Source of the DNA: Prosthecobacter fusiformis
Lineage (GTDB): Bacteria; Verrucomicrobiota; Verrucomicrobiia; Verrucomicrobiales; Verrucomicrobiaceae
Length of the DNA stretch: 64,000 nucleotides
Assembly: GCF_004364345.1 (NCBI RefSeq)
Contig: NZ_SOCA01000011.1
Coordinates: 58,487-122,486, forward strand
Direction of reading: 5' to 3'
The translations under genes and the position numbers were made by a program. The notes beneath the pieces are model-generated. The model was given only the letters and a program-made list of their open reading frames with translations. It was not told the DNA's origin and did not search any database. Below are positions 1 through 7,557 of the stretch, one piece after another; positions within the stretch are counted from its first letter, which is position 1, and the number at the start of each line of letters is the position of its first letter.

Positions 1-78
1 TGGTTTTCGAGGTCGGAGGAAAGTTAGGCGAGTAGGATACTCACGCTCCGGGGAAGCGAAGGCTGCTCGCCATTCGTT
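1..78. repeat. REP-like repeat, copy 1 (partial)
   Basis: The first ~50 bases match stretches at 772-820 and 943-995: ggttttcg-ggtcggaggaaagt-aggcgagtag-atactc-cgctccg. The core gcgagtaggatactc(a/g)c is a near-palindrome. This copy lies directly 5' of the transposase gene and is cut by the window edge. A shortened second half (gaagcgaaggctgctcgccattc, about 52-75) resembles the second half of copy 2. The position beside a RAYT gene is the arrangement expected of the REP elements these enzymes mobilise. Confidence 0.75.
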
Positions 79-123
79 GTGATTCAGCTTGACCGGGTAG
101 CACGATCTTTTACCTCCTGCTTT

Positions 124-711
124 ATGGCCATCTCCAAAGACCATTCGGGTTGGACTGATCGGGGTTTTCTGCCGCATTATGATCATGCCGAGCTCGTCCA
201 ATCCGTAACTTTCCGGTTGGCGGATTCACTTCCAAAGGAAAAGCTGTTGGAATGGGAACACCTGTTGAAAAGCCTCGATGACCGCGAGCGGATTCGGCAG
301 ATCGAGCTCTATCTGGATCGAGGGAGCGGTTCCTGTGTGCTTCGTCGTCAGGAGTGTGCGGAGATTGTTGAAAAGGCATTGCTCCATTTTGAGGGCCAGC
401 GTTACCAGCTGATTGCTTGGTGCATTATGCCCAATCATGTTCATGTTCTCATGAAGACCTTCATGGGACATCCCCTCGGTAGGGTCGTTCATTCATGGAA
501 GACCTTCACGGCTCGTGAAATCAATAGGCTTCTCGGCCAGTCCGGACCTTTTTGGCAGGAGGATTACTATGATACCTTCATGCGTGATGAAGAGCATCAG
601 TACAATGAAGTTTTATACATCGAGTCCAATCCGGTGAAGGCAGGGCTTGTTGGGAAGGCAGTCGATTGGCCTTGGTCAAGCGCAGCTAGGAAATGGAGGT
701 GGATGACATAG
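124..711 (+). CDS. REP-associated tyrosine transposase (RAYT, Y1_Tnp/IS200-like)
   Basis: A single-strand DNA nuclease of the Y1 (HUH) family. In known cases these enzymes recognise and move REP palindromes rather than a classical insertion sequence. The HUH motif is seen as PNHVHVLMK in the middle of the protein. The family pattern RGFLPHYDH lies near the N-terminus, and the C-terminal helix SNPVKAGLV...WPWSSA is typical of RAYTs. The reading frame is open from a GTG at 79, but the ATG at 124 (MAISKDHSGW) places the family motif at the usual distance, giving 195 residues. The gene is flanked on both sides by copies of one palindromic repeat, the hallmark of a REP/RAYT pair. It looks intact. 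The exact start is uncertain. Confidence 0.88.
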   Translation: MAISKDHSGWTDRGFLPHYDHAELVQSVTFRLADSLPKEKLLEWEHLLKSLDDRERIRQIELYLDRGSGSCVLRRQECAEIVEKALLHFEGQRYQLIAWCIMPNHVHVLMKTFMGHPLGRVVHSWKTFTAREINRLLGQSGPFWQEDYYDTFMRDEEHQYNEVLYIESNPVKAGLVGKAVDWPWSSAARKWRWMT

Positions 712-723
712 GCATGTGGGGGG

Positions 724-880
724 CACGGGCAATCACTGGAATGGGCATCTGTGACGTCCCTGCCTTTGAGGGTTTTCGGGGTCGGAGGAAAGTTAGGCGA
801 GTAGGATACTCGCGCTCCGGCTGCGATGCCGATGGGGGGAGCGCGAGTATGCTGAGCGAAGCGAATGCTACTCGCCATTC
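724..880. repeat. REP-like repeat, copy 2 (complete, cruciform)
   Basis: The most complete copy. It contains a perfect 13-bp inverted repeat (atactcgcgctcc at 806-818 and its complement at 838-850), nested in a second perfect 8-bp pair (ggcgagta at 796-803 and tactcgcc at 869-876). The preceding segment (724-795: gggcaatc-c-ggaatggg-atctgtgacgtccctg, then ggttttcg-ggtcggagg) is shared with copy 3. In single-stranded form the unit would fold into a double hairpin, as REP/BIME units do. Confidence 0.8.
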
Positions 881-897
881 TGAAAGAGGCGTGGAGG

Positions 898-995
898 TGC
901 GGGCAATCTCCGGAATGGGGATCTGTGACGTCCCTGTCGTGGATGGTTTTCGAGGTCGGAGGAAAGTGAGGCGAGTAGAATACTCGTGCTCCGAC
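898..995. repeat. REP-like repeat, copy 3
   Basis: Direct repeat of 724-820 with scattered substitutions. It ends in gcgagtagaatactcgtgctccg, which keeps the short palindrome but lacks the second half of copy 2. The three copies share one orientation and bracket the transposase gene. From about 996 to 1153 no gene or clear signal was found. Confidence 0.75.
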
Positions 996-1153
996 TGGTT
1001 TGTTCAAATTCCACAAATATTTGTTTTACTCATCCGGCGATGTTTGGGCAGCGTTGTGATTGGGTGATGAGCCTTTCAAAGGAGGGCTCGAAACCCCACC
1101 GGTTCCCCCTACCGGATAACCATGGATGTTGAACAAGCCAAAGTCTGTACCTG

Positions 1154-1630
1154 ATGAGTCCGGAGAGAAAAGCGAAGATTGATACCGCCAGCGATGGCGA
1201 GTTGTGGCGTCTTTTGTCAGCCCCGCGCACACCGCCGGGGGTGATGGCCTATGTGAGGGAAAAGCTGGCCCAAAAGGCTCATGCGGAGACGCTGCGGAAG
1301 CTGGAAGATGTGACCCGTCGGCTGAAGCAGGTGGAGGAGACGGGACGCCGCTCCAGCCTGAATGTGCCGACCTTTTGGCTGGCGGTGATGGCCGTCGCGT
1401 TCTCGTCTTTCTCGGTGCCCTGGGAGACGGTGGATGAGCGGGTGACCCTGTGGAGTGAGAAGGCGAAAAAGGCTCTGCAACAGCCGCCTCAGCGTCGGGC
1501 GAATATGAACGTCCGGGCGGAGAGGATGATCCCTCACGAACCGGAACTTCCTGCGGATTCTTCTTCACCTTTGGCTGACGCTTTGCTGCTGCTGCCGGGT
1601 GTGAATACCCGGCCAAGTGCCTTGCCATAA
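1154..1630 (+). CDS. Predicted single-pass membrane protein, unknown function
   Basis: 158 residues. Residues ~1-70 are charged and helical (KLEDVTRRLKQVEETGRR looks coiled-coil), and ~72-90 (PTFWLAVMAVAFSSFSVPW) could be one membrane segment. The C-terminal ~65 residues are proline-rich and low in complexity. No family is recognised. An antisense frame of 200 codons overlaps almost completely, but it is proline/arginine/serine-rich in the manner of shadow frames, so the plus frame is preferred. No clear ribosome binding site precedes the ATG. It could be an anti-sigma-factor-like protein by architecture only; no sequence motif supports that. Confidence 0.5.
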   Translation: MSPERKAKIDTASDGELWRLLSAPRTPPGVMAYVREKLAQKAHAETLRKLEDVTRRLKQVEETGRRSSLNVPTFWLAVMAVAFSSFSVPWETVDERVTLWSEKAKKALQQPPQRRANMNVRAERMIPHEPELPADSSSPLADALLLLPGVNTRPSALP

Positions 1631-1654
1631 AGTATATCGCGAAGCCCAGTCAGG

Positions 1655-4600
1655 TCATTGCAGTTCGCCCTGGGTCCAGAAGGTGCTGCGGTCACTGTTG
1701 GCTGCGCGCACCTGCTTCACCTGATCCGGGGTGATGGGGCTGGCATCATTGCCGAAATTGGAACGAACGTAGCTGAGCACGTCAGCCATCTGCTGGTCAT
1801 CCAGGCCCATGGGGGGCATGGGCAGCGGGGCCATTTGTTTGAACTCCTGACCATCCACCTGGATGGGGCCGCTGAGGCCATGGAGGACGATCTTGATGAG
1901 GCGGGCGGGGTCACCTTTGATCCAGTCGGTCCCGACAATGCTGGGGTAAATCCCTGGCAGGCCCTTGCCTTCAGGCTGGTGGCAATTGAGGCAGAGGGCA
2001 TCATAGACGGCTTTTCCTGGGTGGGTGATGACTGGAGCGGCGTTGGCGATCTTTTTGACATACTCCGCCTGGGCGGGTTGCTGAAAGGTGAGGGTGGCCA
2101 GGGCAGGCTGCCACTGGGGCTGGAGGGCACGCACGGCCTGCCGGAGGGCGTAGTCGAGAAACTTGTCCATGGGATGATCCAGCACCTGGGTGGCCACTGC
2201 CACAGATTCGGCTTTCGGGATGCGCGCGGTTGCGACGACAGCCTCCAGGCGCACTCGTGGATGCTCATCATGGGCGGCTTTGGCGAGCTGACCGAGTGCA
2301 TCGGGAAGCCGGTCTGCCCAGGCTCCGACGACGCGGGCAGCATAGGCGCGGATGCGGGCATCCTTGGCGTTCAGCAGGCGGTTGAGTAGGGATTCATTGA
2401 CGTGCTCGTGGGCCTCATAGACACCGCAAACTTCCATGAGATGATGCTCGTCCGGGGTTTTGGCGATGAATTCATCAGCAGCGGGGATAACATCTTTGGT
2501 TAGGCCGTCGAAGAGCAGGCGCTTGGCCTGGTAGCGGGTCCAGCGCTCACGCGAGGCGAGCTGGGCGAGGAGTTCGGCGGGCTTCATTTCGGCCAAGGCT
2601 GGCTGCTTTACAGGAGCGCGGCCCTTGGCGGTGATGCGCCAGATGCGGCCATGCTGGCGGTCGCGACGCGGGTCGGCATAACTGGCCTGATAGTGGCCGA
2701 TGACGGGATTGAACCAGTCGCATAGATACATGGCACCGTCGGGACCGACGCTGACATCCACGGGACGGAAGGAGGGATCGGACGAGGTGACGAGCTTGGG
2801 CAACTGGGTGGTTTTATACCCGGAGCCTGCATCTTCGAACCGGTGCAGTTCCACGACGCTGCCGAAGTATCCGCCAATGAGAGCGTTGCCCTGGATGTCA
2901 TCCGGGAGGGCTCGGGTGCCGATGATCTCGATGGAATTGGTCTTGGGATTGGTATCGAAGAGCATGCCTGTCGGATGGTATTCATCGGGGTCTTTCATGG
3001 CGATGAGGCCGGGGGTGCTAAAGTATCCGGCGGGGCGGTCACCGCTTTTGTGGAAGACCTGGTTATAGTCATCGAAGGCGACTCCCCAGCAGTTGTGCCC
3101 GGCTTTGCCGCCATTGAAAAAGGCGTCCATCTTCTGGGTGCGTTTGTTATACTTCCAGACACCGGCTTTCTCCAAAATGGCTAGGCCATGGGCGGTTTCT
3201 ACGCGGGAATACGCGTGCAGGCCCTGGGTGAACCAGAGGCTGCCATCTGGCCCGTGGCAGATGGAATTGACGAGCTGATGAGTATCCCCGATGCCGAAGC
3301 CTGAGTATAGAACGGTTTTCACATCGGCCTTGCCGTCGCCATTCGTATCCTTGAGGTGGAGGATCTGGTCAAAGTCGCAGACGTAAACGCCGCCATCGCC
3401 GGGCTCGACGCCCTGGACCATGGTGAGGCCTTCGGCAAAGCGGGTGGATTTGTCCGCCTGGCCATCGCCATTGGTGTCTTCGAGGATGAGGATGTAATCG
3501 TTGGGCTGGATGCCGGGAAGTGTGTGTGGGTAGGTGGGGGAGCAGGCGACGTAAAGGCGACCGCGCTCGTCCCAGGAGAACTGGGTGGGCTTGGCGACAT
3601 CGAGTTCTTCGGAAGCGAAGAGATTGATTTCGTAGCCGTCGGCGACGGTGAAGGCGGCGAGCTGCTGGGCGGGGGTGAGGGGCGGAGGGGAGGGCTTTGT
3701 AGTCCCGGCTTCAGCCGGAGGGGGGAGGGAGGCAGCTTTTTCTGAACCGGCTGAAGCCGGGACTACAGAGCGGGCTATCGCCAGGATGTGGGCATCGTGG
3801 GTGGCGATGAGGGGTTTGTAGCTTTCGAAACTTTCCCGCAGTGAGGGGGCGTTTTCGGAGGGTTTGCCGAACATTTGGGTGACGCGATCTCCGTAAACGA
3901 AGGACCAGTTGGCGGGACGCCAGCAGTCGAACCAGAGGCGGTTTTTTTCAACGATGGCGGCCTTGAGGGCGGTGAGGTCATCGGCCTCGCTGATGGAGAC
4001 GCCGAGCTGGCTGGTGATGAGGCGGGCGACGACGCGCAGACCTTCTTCATTGAGATGCAGGCCGTTGTCGGTGAGGCGCGGCTGGCTGGAGCTGCGCTCG
4101 GACAGGGGCGTGTAAAGGTCCACATACAGGGCACCGCGCTGCTTGGCGATGTCCCGCACAGCATTGGCATAAAGGCCGACGTCGTCGTTCCTGAGGGTGA
4201 GGTCGGGCGCGTGTGGGGCGTCGGTTTTCTCAAAGGGCATGGGGCCAATGAGGACAAGGCGCGGGGTGCTGCTGCTAAACTGGTCTAACAAACGATTGTA
4301 GGATGACTGGAATTCGGCGAGGCGGGTTTTGCCATCGAAGGATTCCACCTGGCCGAACTGGGCGATGACGATGCCTGCGCCGACGGCCTGGAGCTGGCCT
4401 TTCCAATCGCCAAAGTTGAGGTCACGCCACTGCTCATAAACGGTATCGCCCTCCCAGGCCATGCTTCGGAAGCGGGGAGCTTTTTCAGCGAGTGCATGGG
4501 TGAGGGCGGATTCCAGCTCGCCGGATTTTTGCTCGCGTACGAGGTTGGTCTGACCGGTGAAGACGATGATTTCCTGGTCGCTGACTTCAAATTTTCCATC

Positions 4601-5293
4601 CTTGAAGGGAGCCAGGACAGAGCGGGCTGCATCCGGCTCACCAAAACGGTTGAGGACTTCCTTTTCACCCGGGACAAGGGCATCGGGTAGTTCTTCAATA
4701 ACGATGTTGCGGTAGGCGATCTCGGCTTTGCACTTGCCGTGGATCTGGAGGGCGATGTGGCCCTTCATGGCGATGTCTGAGCCGCGCTCGGTGTAGTCCA
4801 CAGTGCGCACACCATTGACGATGAGGCGGATGCGCTCGGCCTCGGCGATGATCTCATAAGTGTTCCACTCGCCAGGTTTCTCGGCTTTTTCGATGATCTC
4901 TTTGACGGCGGTGGCCAGCATCTTTTTGCGCCGGGATTCATCATAAAGGCAGCCGCTGTAACCTGCGCCGATATCCGCCTGATAACCCATCATTTCATTG
5001 GGCGGCTCCTGGATGCGGACGGAGCGGAACTGGACGCCACCATTCACAAACCCCTCGGTGCCGACGAGCTTGTATTCGAGCTTGAGGTGAAAATTCCGAT
5101 ACTGCTTTTTGGTGGCCAGGAATTCGTTCTGCGGGTTTCCCTCCAAGGAGCCGCCAACGATGGTGCCATCCACGACGCGCCAGACTTGGGTTGTTTCACC
5201 TTCCCAACCATTGAGGTTTTTGCCGTTGAAGAGGGATACGGGGGCCGCAGTGGCTGAGGAGATAAGCAGGCAGGCGAGAAGAAAGCGTAACAT
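1655..5293 (-). CDS. Secreted modular DUF1080 / SGNH-like / PVC-type propeller dehydrogenase / HEAT / cytochrome c protein
   Basis: 1212 residues starting with a signal peptide (MLRFLLACLLISSATAA). Order of parts: DUF1080, a LamG-like domain known from 3-keto-glycoside hydrolases (~20-205); an SGNH-hydrolase-like domain (~235-430) in which the usual GDS nucleophile block reads GQT while the later DNGLHLNEEG block keeps its histidine; an Ala/Pro linker (~505-545); the beta-propeller of the 'putative membrane-bound dehydrogenase' family abundant in Planctomycetes and Verrucomicrobia (~545-850, two DTNGDG(Q/K)AD motifs); HEAT-like helical repeats (~865-1040); and a C-terminal cytochrome c with CLNCH at ~1101-1105 and a likely Met ligand in PMPPMG. 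Such proteins are thought to act in periplasmic carbohydrate oxidation with electron transfer through the haem; the substrate is unknown. Residues ~509-532 are encoded by an inserted inverted repeat. Confidence 0.85.
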   Translation of the reverse strand: MLRFLLACLLISSATAAPVSLFNGKNLNGWEGETTQVWRVVDGTIVGGSLEGNPQNEFLATKKQYRNFHLKLEYKLVGTEGFVNGGVQFRSVRIQEPPNEMMGYQADIGAGYSGCLYDESRRKKMLATAVKEIIEKAEKPGEWNTYEIIAEAERIRLIVNGVRTVDYTERGSDIAMKGHIALQIHGKCKAEIAYRNIVIEELPDALVPGEKEVLNRFGEPDAARSVLAPFKDGKFEVSDQEIIVFTGQTNLVREQKSGELESALTHALAEKAPRFRSMAWEGDTVYEQWRDLNFGDWKGQLQAVGAGIVIAQFGQVESFDGKTRLAEFQSSYNRLLDQFSSSTPRLVLIGPMPFEKTDAPHAPDLTLRNDDVGLYANAVRDIAKQRGALYVDLYTPLSERSSSQPRLTDNGLHLNEEGLRVVARLITSQLGVSISEADDLTALKAAIVEKNRLWFDCWRPANWSFVYGDRVTQMFGKPSENAPSLRESFESYKPLIATHDAHILAIARSVVPASAGSEKAASLPPPAEAGTTKPSPPPLTPAQQLAAFTVADGYEINLFASEELDVAKPTQFSWDERGRLYVACSPTYPHTLPGIQPNDYILILEDTNGDGQADKSTRFAEGLTMVQGVEPGDGGVYVCDFDQILHLKDTNGDGKADVKTVLYSGFGIGDTHQLVNSICHGPDGSLWFTQGLHAYSRVETAHGLAILEKAGVWKYNKRTQKMDAFFNGGKAGHNCWGVAFDDYNQVFHKSGDRPAGYFSTPGLIAMKDPDEYHPTGMLFDTNPKTNSIEIIGTRALPDDIQGNALIGGYFGSVVELHRFEDAGSGYKTTQLPKLVTSSDPSFRPVDVSVGPDGAMYLCDWFNPVIGHYQASYADPRRDRQHGRIWRITAKGRAPVKQPALAEMKPAELLAQLASRERWTRYQAKRLLFDGLTKDVIPAADEFIAKTPDEHHLMEVCGVYEAHEHVNESLLNRLLNAKDARIRAYAARVVGAWADRLPDALGQLAKAAHDEHPRVRLEAVVATARIPKAESVAVATQVLDHPMDKFLDYALRQAVRALQPQWQPALATLTFQQPAQAEYVKKIANAAPVITHPGKAVYDALCLNCHQPEGKGLPGIYPSIVGTDWIKGDPARLIKIVLHGLSGPIQVDGQEFKQMAPLPMPPMGLDDQQMADVLSYVRSNFGNDASPITPDQVKQVRAANSDRSTFWTQGELQ
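3698..3767. repeat. Perfect 21-bp inverted repeat inserted inside the coding region
   Basis: The arms tgtagtcccggcttcagccg(g) at 3698-3718 and their exact reverse complement at 3747-3767 enclose a 28-base spacer. On the coding (minus) strand the element is read in frame as an Ala/Pro/Ser-rich linker (VVPASAGSEKAAS then LPPPAEAGTTKP) between the SGNH-like and propeller domains. The arm sequence resembles dispersed REP-like palindromes and differs from the RAYT-associated repeat at 1-995. Confidence 0.85.
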
Positions 5294-5371
5294 GATGAAC
5301 CTGTGTGAAAGTGGCGGAAAGGGTAAGGTGGGAACCGGTGGGGGGCAAGGCTTGGGGAGTGTTTTAAATTT

Positions 5372-5476
5372 ATCCCCATGTGGGGATTTGAGGGCTTAAA
5401 ACATTGGGAATGAGATCTTTGCGATGGGGATTTTCATCCCCATGAAATCCCCGCCTGGGGACTGTGGGGATTTTTT
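5372..5476. promoter_or_regulatory. Cluster of three ATCCCC/GGGGAT palindromes upstream of the cytochrome c protein gene
   Basis: Within ~100 bases lie atccccatgtggggat (5372-5387), atggggat-tttc-atccccat (5424-5443) and aaatcccc...ggggattt (5445-5452 with 5466-5473, followed by further T). All use the same half-site. They sit 80-180 bp upstream of the start at 5293. They could be operator sites for a dimeric regulator, or hairpins; the third, with its T-run, could act as a plus-strand terminator, though no gene is seen to feed it. No regulator is assigned. Confidence 0.4.
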
Positions 5477-5549
5477 GGGGAAGGCGGGGAAAAGGACCGG
5501 GGGATGATGTTTTCGTGAACTGGTGTGGTTTTCTTTCAGCGAGAGGGGG

Positions 5550-5955
5550 AGACGGAGTGGTGTGGGGGCTTCGGTGGTGGGCTGGTGGTAGGAGGGCGGG
5601 AGGGGGCTTCGGGGTGGCTTCTGCTCAGGGGACTGAGCAGGCTACTTTTTGGGGAGTGGTGTGGGGTGCTTCGGTGGTGGGTTGGTGGTAGGAGGGCGGA
5701 GGGGGCTTCGGAGTGGCTTCTGCTCAGGGGACTGAGCAGGCTACTTTTTGGGGAGTGGTGTGGGGGGCTTCGAAGGTGGGCTGGTGGTAGGAGGGCGGGA
5801 GGGGGCTTCGGAGTGGCTTCTGCTCAGGGGACTGAGCAGGCTACTTTTGGGGAGTGGTGTGGGGTGCTTCGGTGGTGGGCTGGTGGTAGGAGGGCGGAGG
5901 GGGCTTCGGGGCGGCTTCTGCTCAGGGGACTGAGCAGGCTACTTTTGTGGTGTGG
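5550..5955. repeat. Four-copy ~99-bp tandem repeat, G-rich, with an internal hairpin
   Basis: A unit of 98-100 bp repeats four times. Anchor positions of ctactttt are about 5642, 5741, 5841 and 5939. Each unit holds ggtggtaggagggcgg, ggcttcgg and ctgctcaggggactgagcag; the last is a perfect 8-bp inverted repeat around ggga. The plus strand is strongly G-rich and C-poor with many GGG/GGGG runs, so quadruplex formation is possible. Open frames across it are low-complexity and considered non-coding. The rest of 5294-6040 holds no recognisable gene. Confidence 0.85.
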
Positions 5956-6040
5956 TGGAGGGTATTATTAAATAATGTAAGGTAATATGATGTTGGAGTC
6001 AATGCAGGGAGGGGAGGGTGGGGGCGTGGTGGCGGGCGCA

Positions 6041-7291
6041 TTACTTGGGAAGGATGGAGCGGTCTGCCTGGGCGATTTCTACGCCGTTATCGGCCAGCCG
6101 CTGCTGGACTTCGGCGATGTGCGCCCGGTCGCGGGTCTCGATGGTGCAGAGCACATGCACCCGGGAAAGGTCTGGGCCGGAGAAGGTGCGGTTGTGGACG
6201 ATCTCGGTCACATTGGCACCGGCGGCTGCAAGCACGGCTGAAAGGTGGGCTAGGCCGCCTGGGCGGTCGCTTAGCAGCACATCGAACCGGTAGATGCGGC
6301 CATCGGCAGCGAGGCCGCGCTCGATCACCCGGCTGTGGGCCAAGGGATCAATATTGCCACCCGTGAGTAAAACGACAACACGGCGGCCTGTGAGATCTGG
6401 AAGATGCCCGCCGAGGAAAGCTGCGAGTCCGGCGGCTCCGGCTCCTTCGATCACGCACTTATCCAGCTCAGCCAGCCGCAGCATGGCGAGGGCGAGTTCT
6501 TCCTCCCCGACCATGACCATGCGGTTCACTAAGGGACGGGCGATGGCCAGGGTGTTCCTGCCTGCCTCCGCCACGGCAAGGCCATCGGCCAAGGTGTATC
6601 TGGTGGAGATACGCACGGGACCGTCTGAGGCCAGCCCGGCGGCAAAACAGGCCGCATTGGCAGGCTCCACGCCGATGATTTGCAGGTCCGGTTTGAGCGC
6701 CTGAAGGACGGTGGCGACACCTGCGAGCAGACCGCCGCCGCCGACGGGGACGATGATGGCCTCCGCATCTGGCACCTGCTCGAGGATTTCAAAAGCCAGG
6801 GTGCCCTGTCCGGCGATGACTTGGGGATCATCAAAGGGGTGCACATAGGTCAGCTTCTTTTCTTCAGCCAAGCGGGTGGCCTCGCTGCGGGCTTCATCAA
6901 AAGTATCTCCATGCAGGACGACGGTGGCACCGAACTGGCGGCAGCGGGCCAGTTTTACCAGCGGGGCAAAGCGGGGCATCACGACGGTCACAGGAATGCC
7001 CAATGCGCGCCCATGCCAGGAAAGGCCCAGGGCGTGATTGCCGGCGGAGGCGGCGATGACACCGCGTGAGGACTGTTCCGGCGTCAACTGGGCGAGTGCA
7101 TTGCGTGCGCCGCGCTCCTTGAAACTGCCCGTGCGCTGCAGATGCTCCTGCTTGCAAAAGATGCGTGCTCCGGTCAGTTCACTCAGGGCGGCGGATTCCA
7201 CGCAAGGTGTGCGTGCGATGGCCCCGTTCAGACGCAGGCGCGCGGCCATGATTTCGGAGAGCGAGACGGTGCAGTCGGGGGCGGCTTTCAT
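6041..7291 (-). CDS. ilvA: Threonine ammonia-lyase (threonine dehydratase) with C-terminal ACT domain
   Basis: Converts threonine to 2-oxobutyrate and ammonia, the committed step towards isoleucine; cytoplasmic, PLP-dependent. The PLP lysine is K58 in GSFKERGA, the phosphate-binding loop is VGGGGLLAG (~residues 187-195), and AASAGNHALG is the conserved substrate loop. Residues ~335-410 form one ACT-like regulatory domain (DRPGGLAHLSAVLAAAGANV). At 416 residues it matches the shorter IlvA class, which sequence alone does not cleanly separate from catabolic TdcB. The upstream attenuator rich in Ile codons argues for an isoleucine-controlled biosynthetic role. The start at 7291 lies 34 bases after the T-run of that attenuator. 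Confidence 0.9.
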   Translation of the reverse strand: MKAAPDCTVSLSEIMAARLRLNGAIARTPCVESAALSELTGARIFCKQEHLQRTGSFKERGARNALAQLTPEQSSRGVIAASAGNHALGLSWHGRALGIPVTVVMPRFAPLVKLARCRQFGATVVLHGDTFDEARSEATRLAEEKKLTYVHPFDDPQVIAGQGTLAFEILEQVPDAEAIIVPVGGGGLLAGVATVLQALKPDLQIIGVEPANAACFAAGLASDGPVRISTRYTLADGLAVAEAGRNTLAIARPLVNRMVMVGEEELALAMLRLAELDKCVIEGAGAAGLAAFLGGHLPDLTGRRVVVLLTGGNIDPLAHSRVIERGLAADGRIYRFDVLLSDRPGGLAHLSAVLAAAGANVTEIVHNRTFSGPDLSRVHVLCTIETRDRAHIAEVQQRLADNGVEIAQADRSILPK

Positions 7292-7324
7292 TGTGAAGAA
7301 GGGCAGGGGCGAGCAGGGGGCAAC

Positions 7325-7354
7325 AAAAAAGCCCTGAGTCGTGAAACTCAGGGC
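7325..7354 (-). terminator. Attenuator terminator hairpin upstream of ilvA
   Basis: Minus-strand GCCCTGAGT-N6-ACTCAGGGC (stem bases 7346-7354 and 7331-7339, perfect 9 bp) followed at once by six T (7330-7325). It is an intrinsic terminator placed between the leader peptide and ilvA. Its first arm can alternatively pair with 7400-7407 (8 bp), so it can be switched off. Confidence 0.85.
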
Positions 7355-7391
7355 GGAGGATTAAAAGGCGATTTCTTTGAAAATGGCGCGT

Positions 7392-7439
7392 TTATCCCTG
7401 CCCTGAGAGGGCTCCAATAATGATCACGAGGATCGGCAT
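7392..7439 (-). CDS. Putative ilvA leader peptide (MPILVIIIGALSGQG)
   Basis: A 15-codon frame starting at ATG 7439-7437 and ending in TAA 7394-7392. It contains I-L-V-I-I-I and a further L, so seven of 14 residues after Met are branched-chain. Codons 10-14 overlap hairpin segments 1 and 2 (minus-strand gccct at 7412-7408 and ctcagggc at 7407-7400). A ribosome stalled at Ile codons 6-7 would cover segment 1 and free segment 2 to pair with segment 3 (7354-7347), preventing the terminator. A ribosome at the stop codon covers segment 2, so the terminator forms. This is the classical transcription-attenuation layout. No Shine-Dalgarno sequence is evident, as for many genes here. Confidence 0.75.
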   Translation of the reverse strand: MPILVIIIGALSGQG

Positions 7440-7461
7440 GGAAAGAGGGGAGAGGGAACGC

Positions 7462-7491
7462 ATTCTAAAGGCAGTGTAGTTTGCTAGTAAA
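7462..7491 (-). promoter_or_regulatory. Putative sigma-70-type promoter for the ilvA leader
   Basis: On the minus strand TTTACT (7491-7486), an 18-base spacer and TAGAAT (7467-7462). Transcription would start near 7455, about 15 bases before the leader peptide. A TTGACA at 7505-7500 is also present but too far from this -10. Assigned by eye from consensus only. Confidence 0.4.
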
Positions 7492-7557
7492 GGCTATGGT
7501 GTCAATGCTGGCATGAACGCCGAGAGAGGATTTCGGCCTAACGGATCCTCATTATCC

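Noticed and set aside
1151-1180. CTGATGAG followed by GAAAA, similar to a hammerhead ribozyme core
   Set aside because: No stem II or flanking stems can be drawn, and the ATG lies at the start of a plausible gene.
1026-1628. 200-codon antisense frame
   Set aside because: Pro/Arg/Ser-rich composition typical of a shadow frame; overlaps the better plus-strand gene.
5550-5955. Possible CRISPR array
   Set aside because: The whole ~99-bp unit repeats, with no unique spacers.
5464-5971. Open frames of 61-148 codons on the plus strand
   Set aside because: They only translate the ~99-bp tandem repeat and G-rich DNA; low-complexity, no start context.
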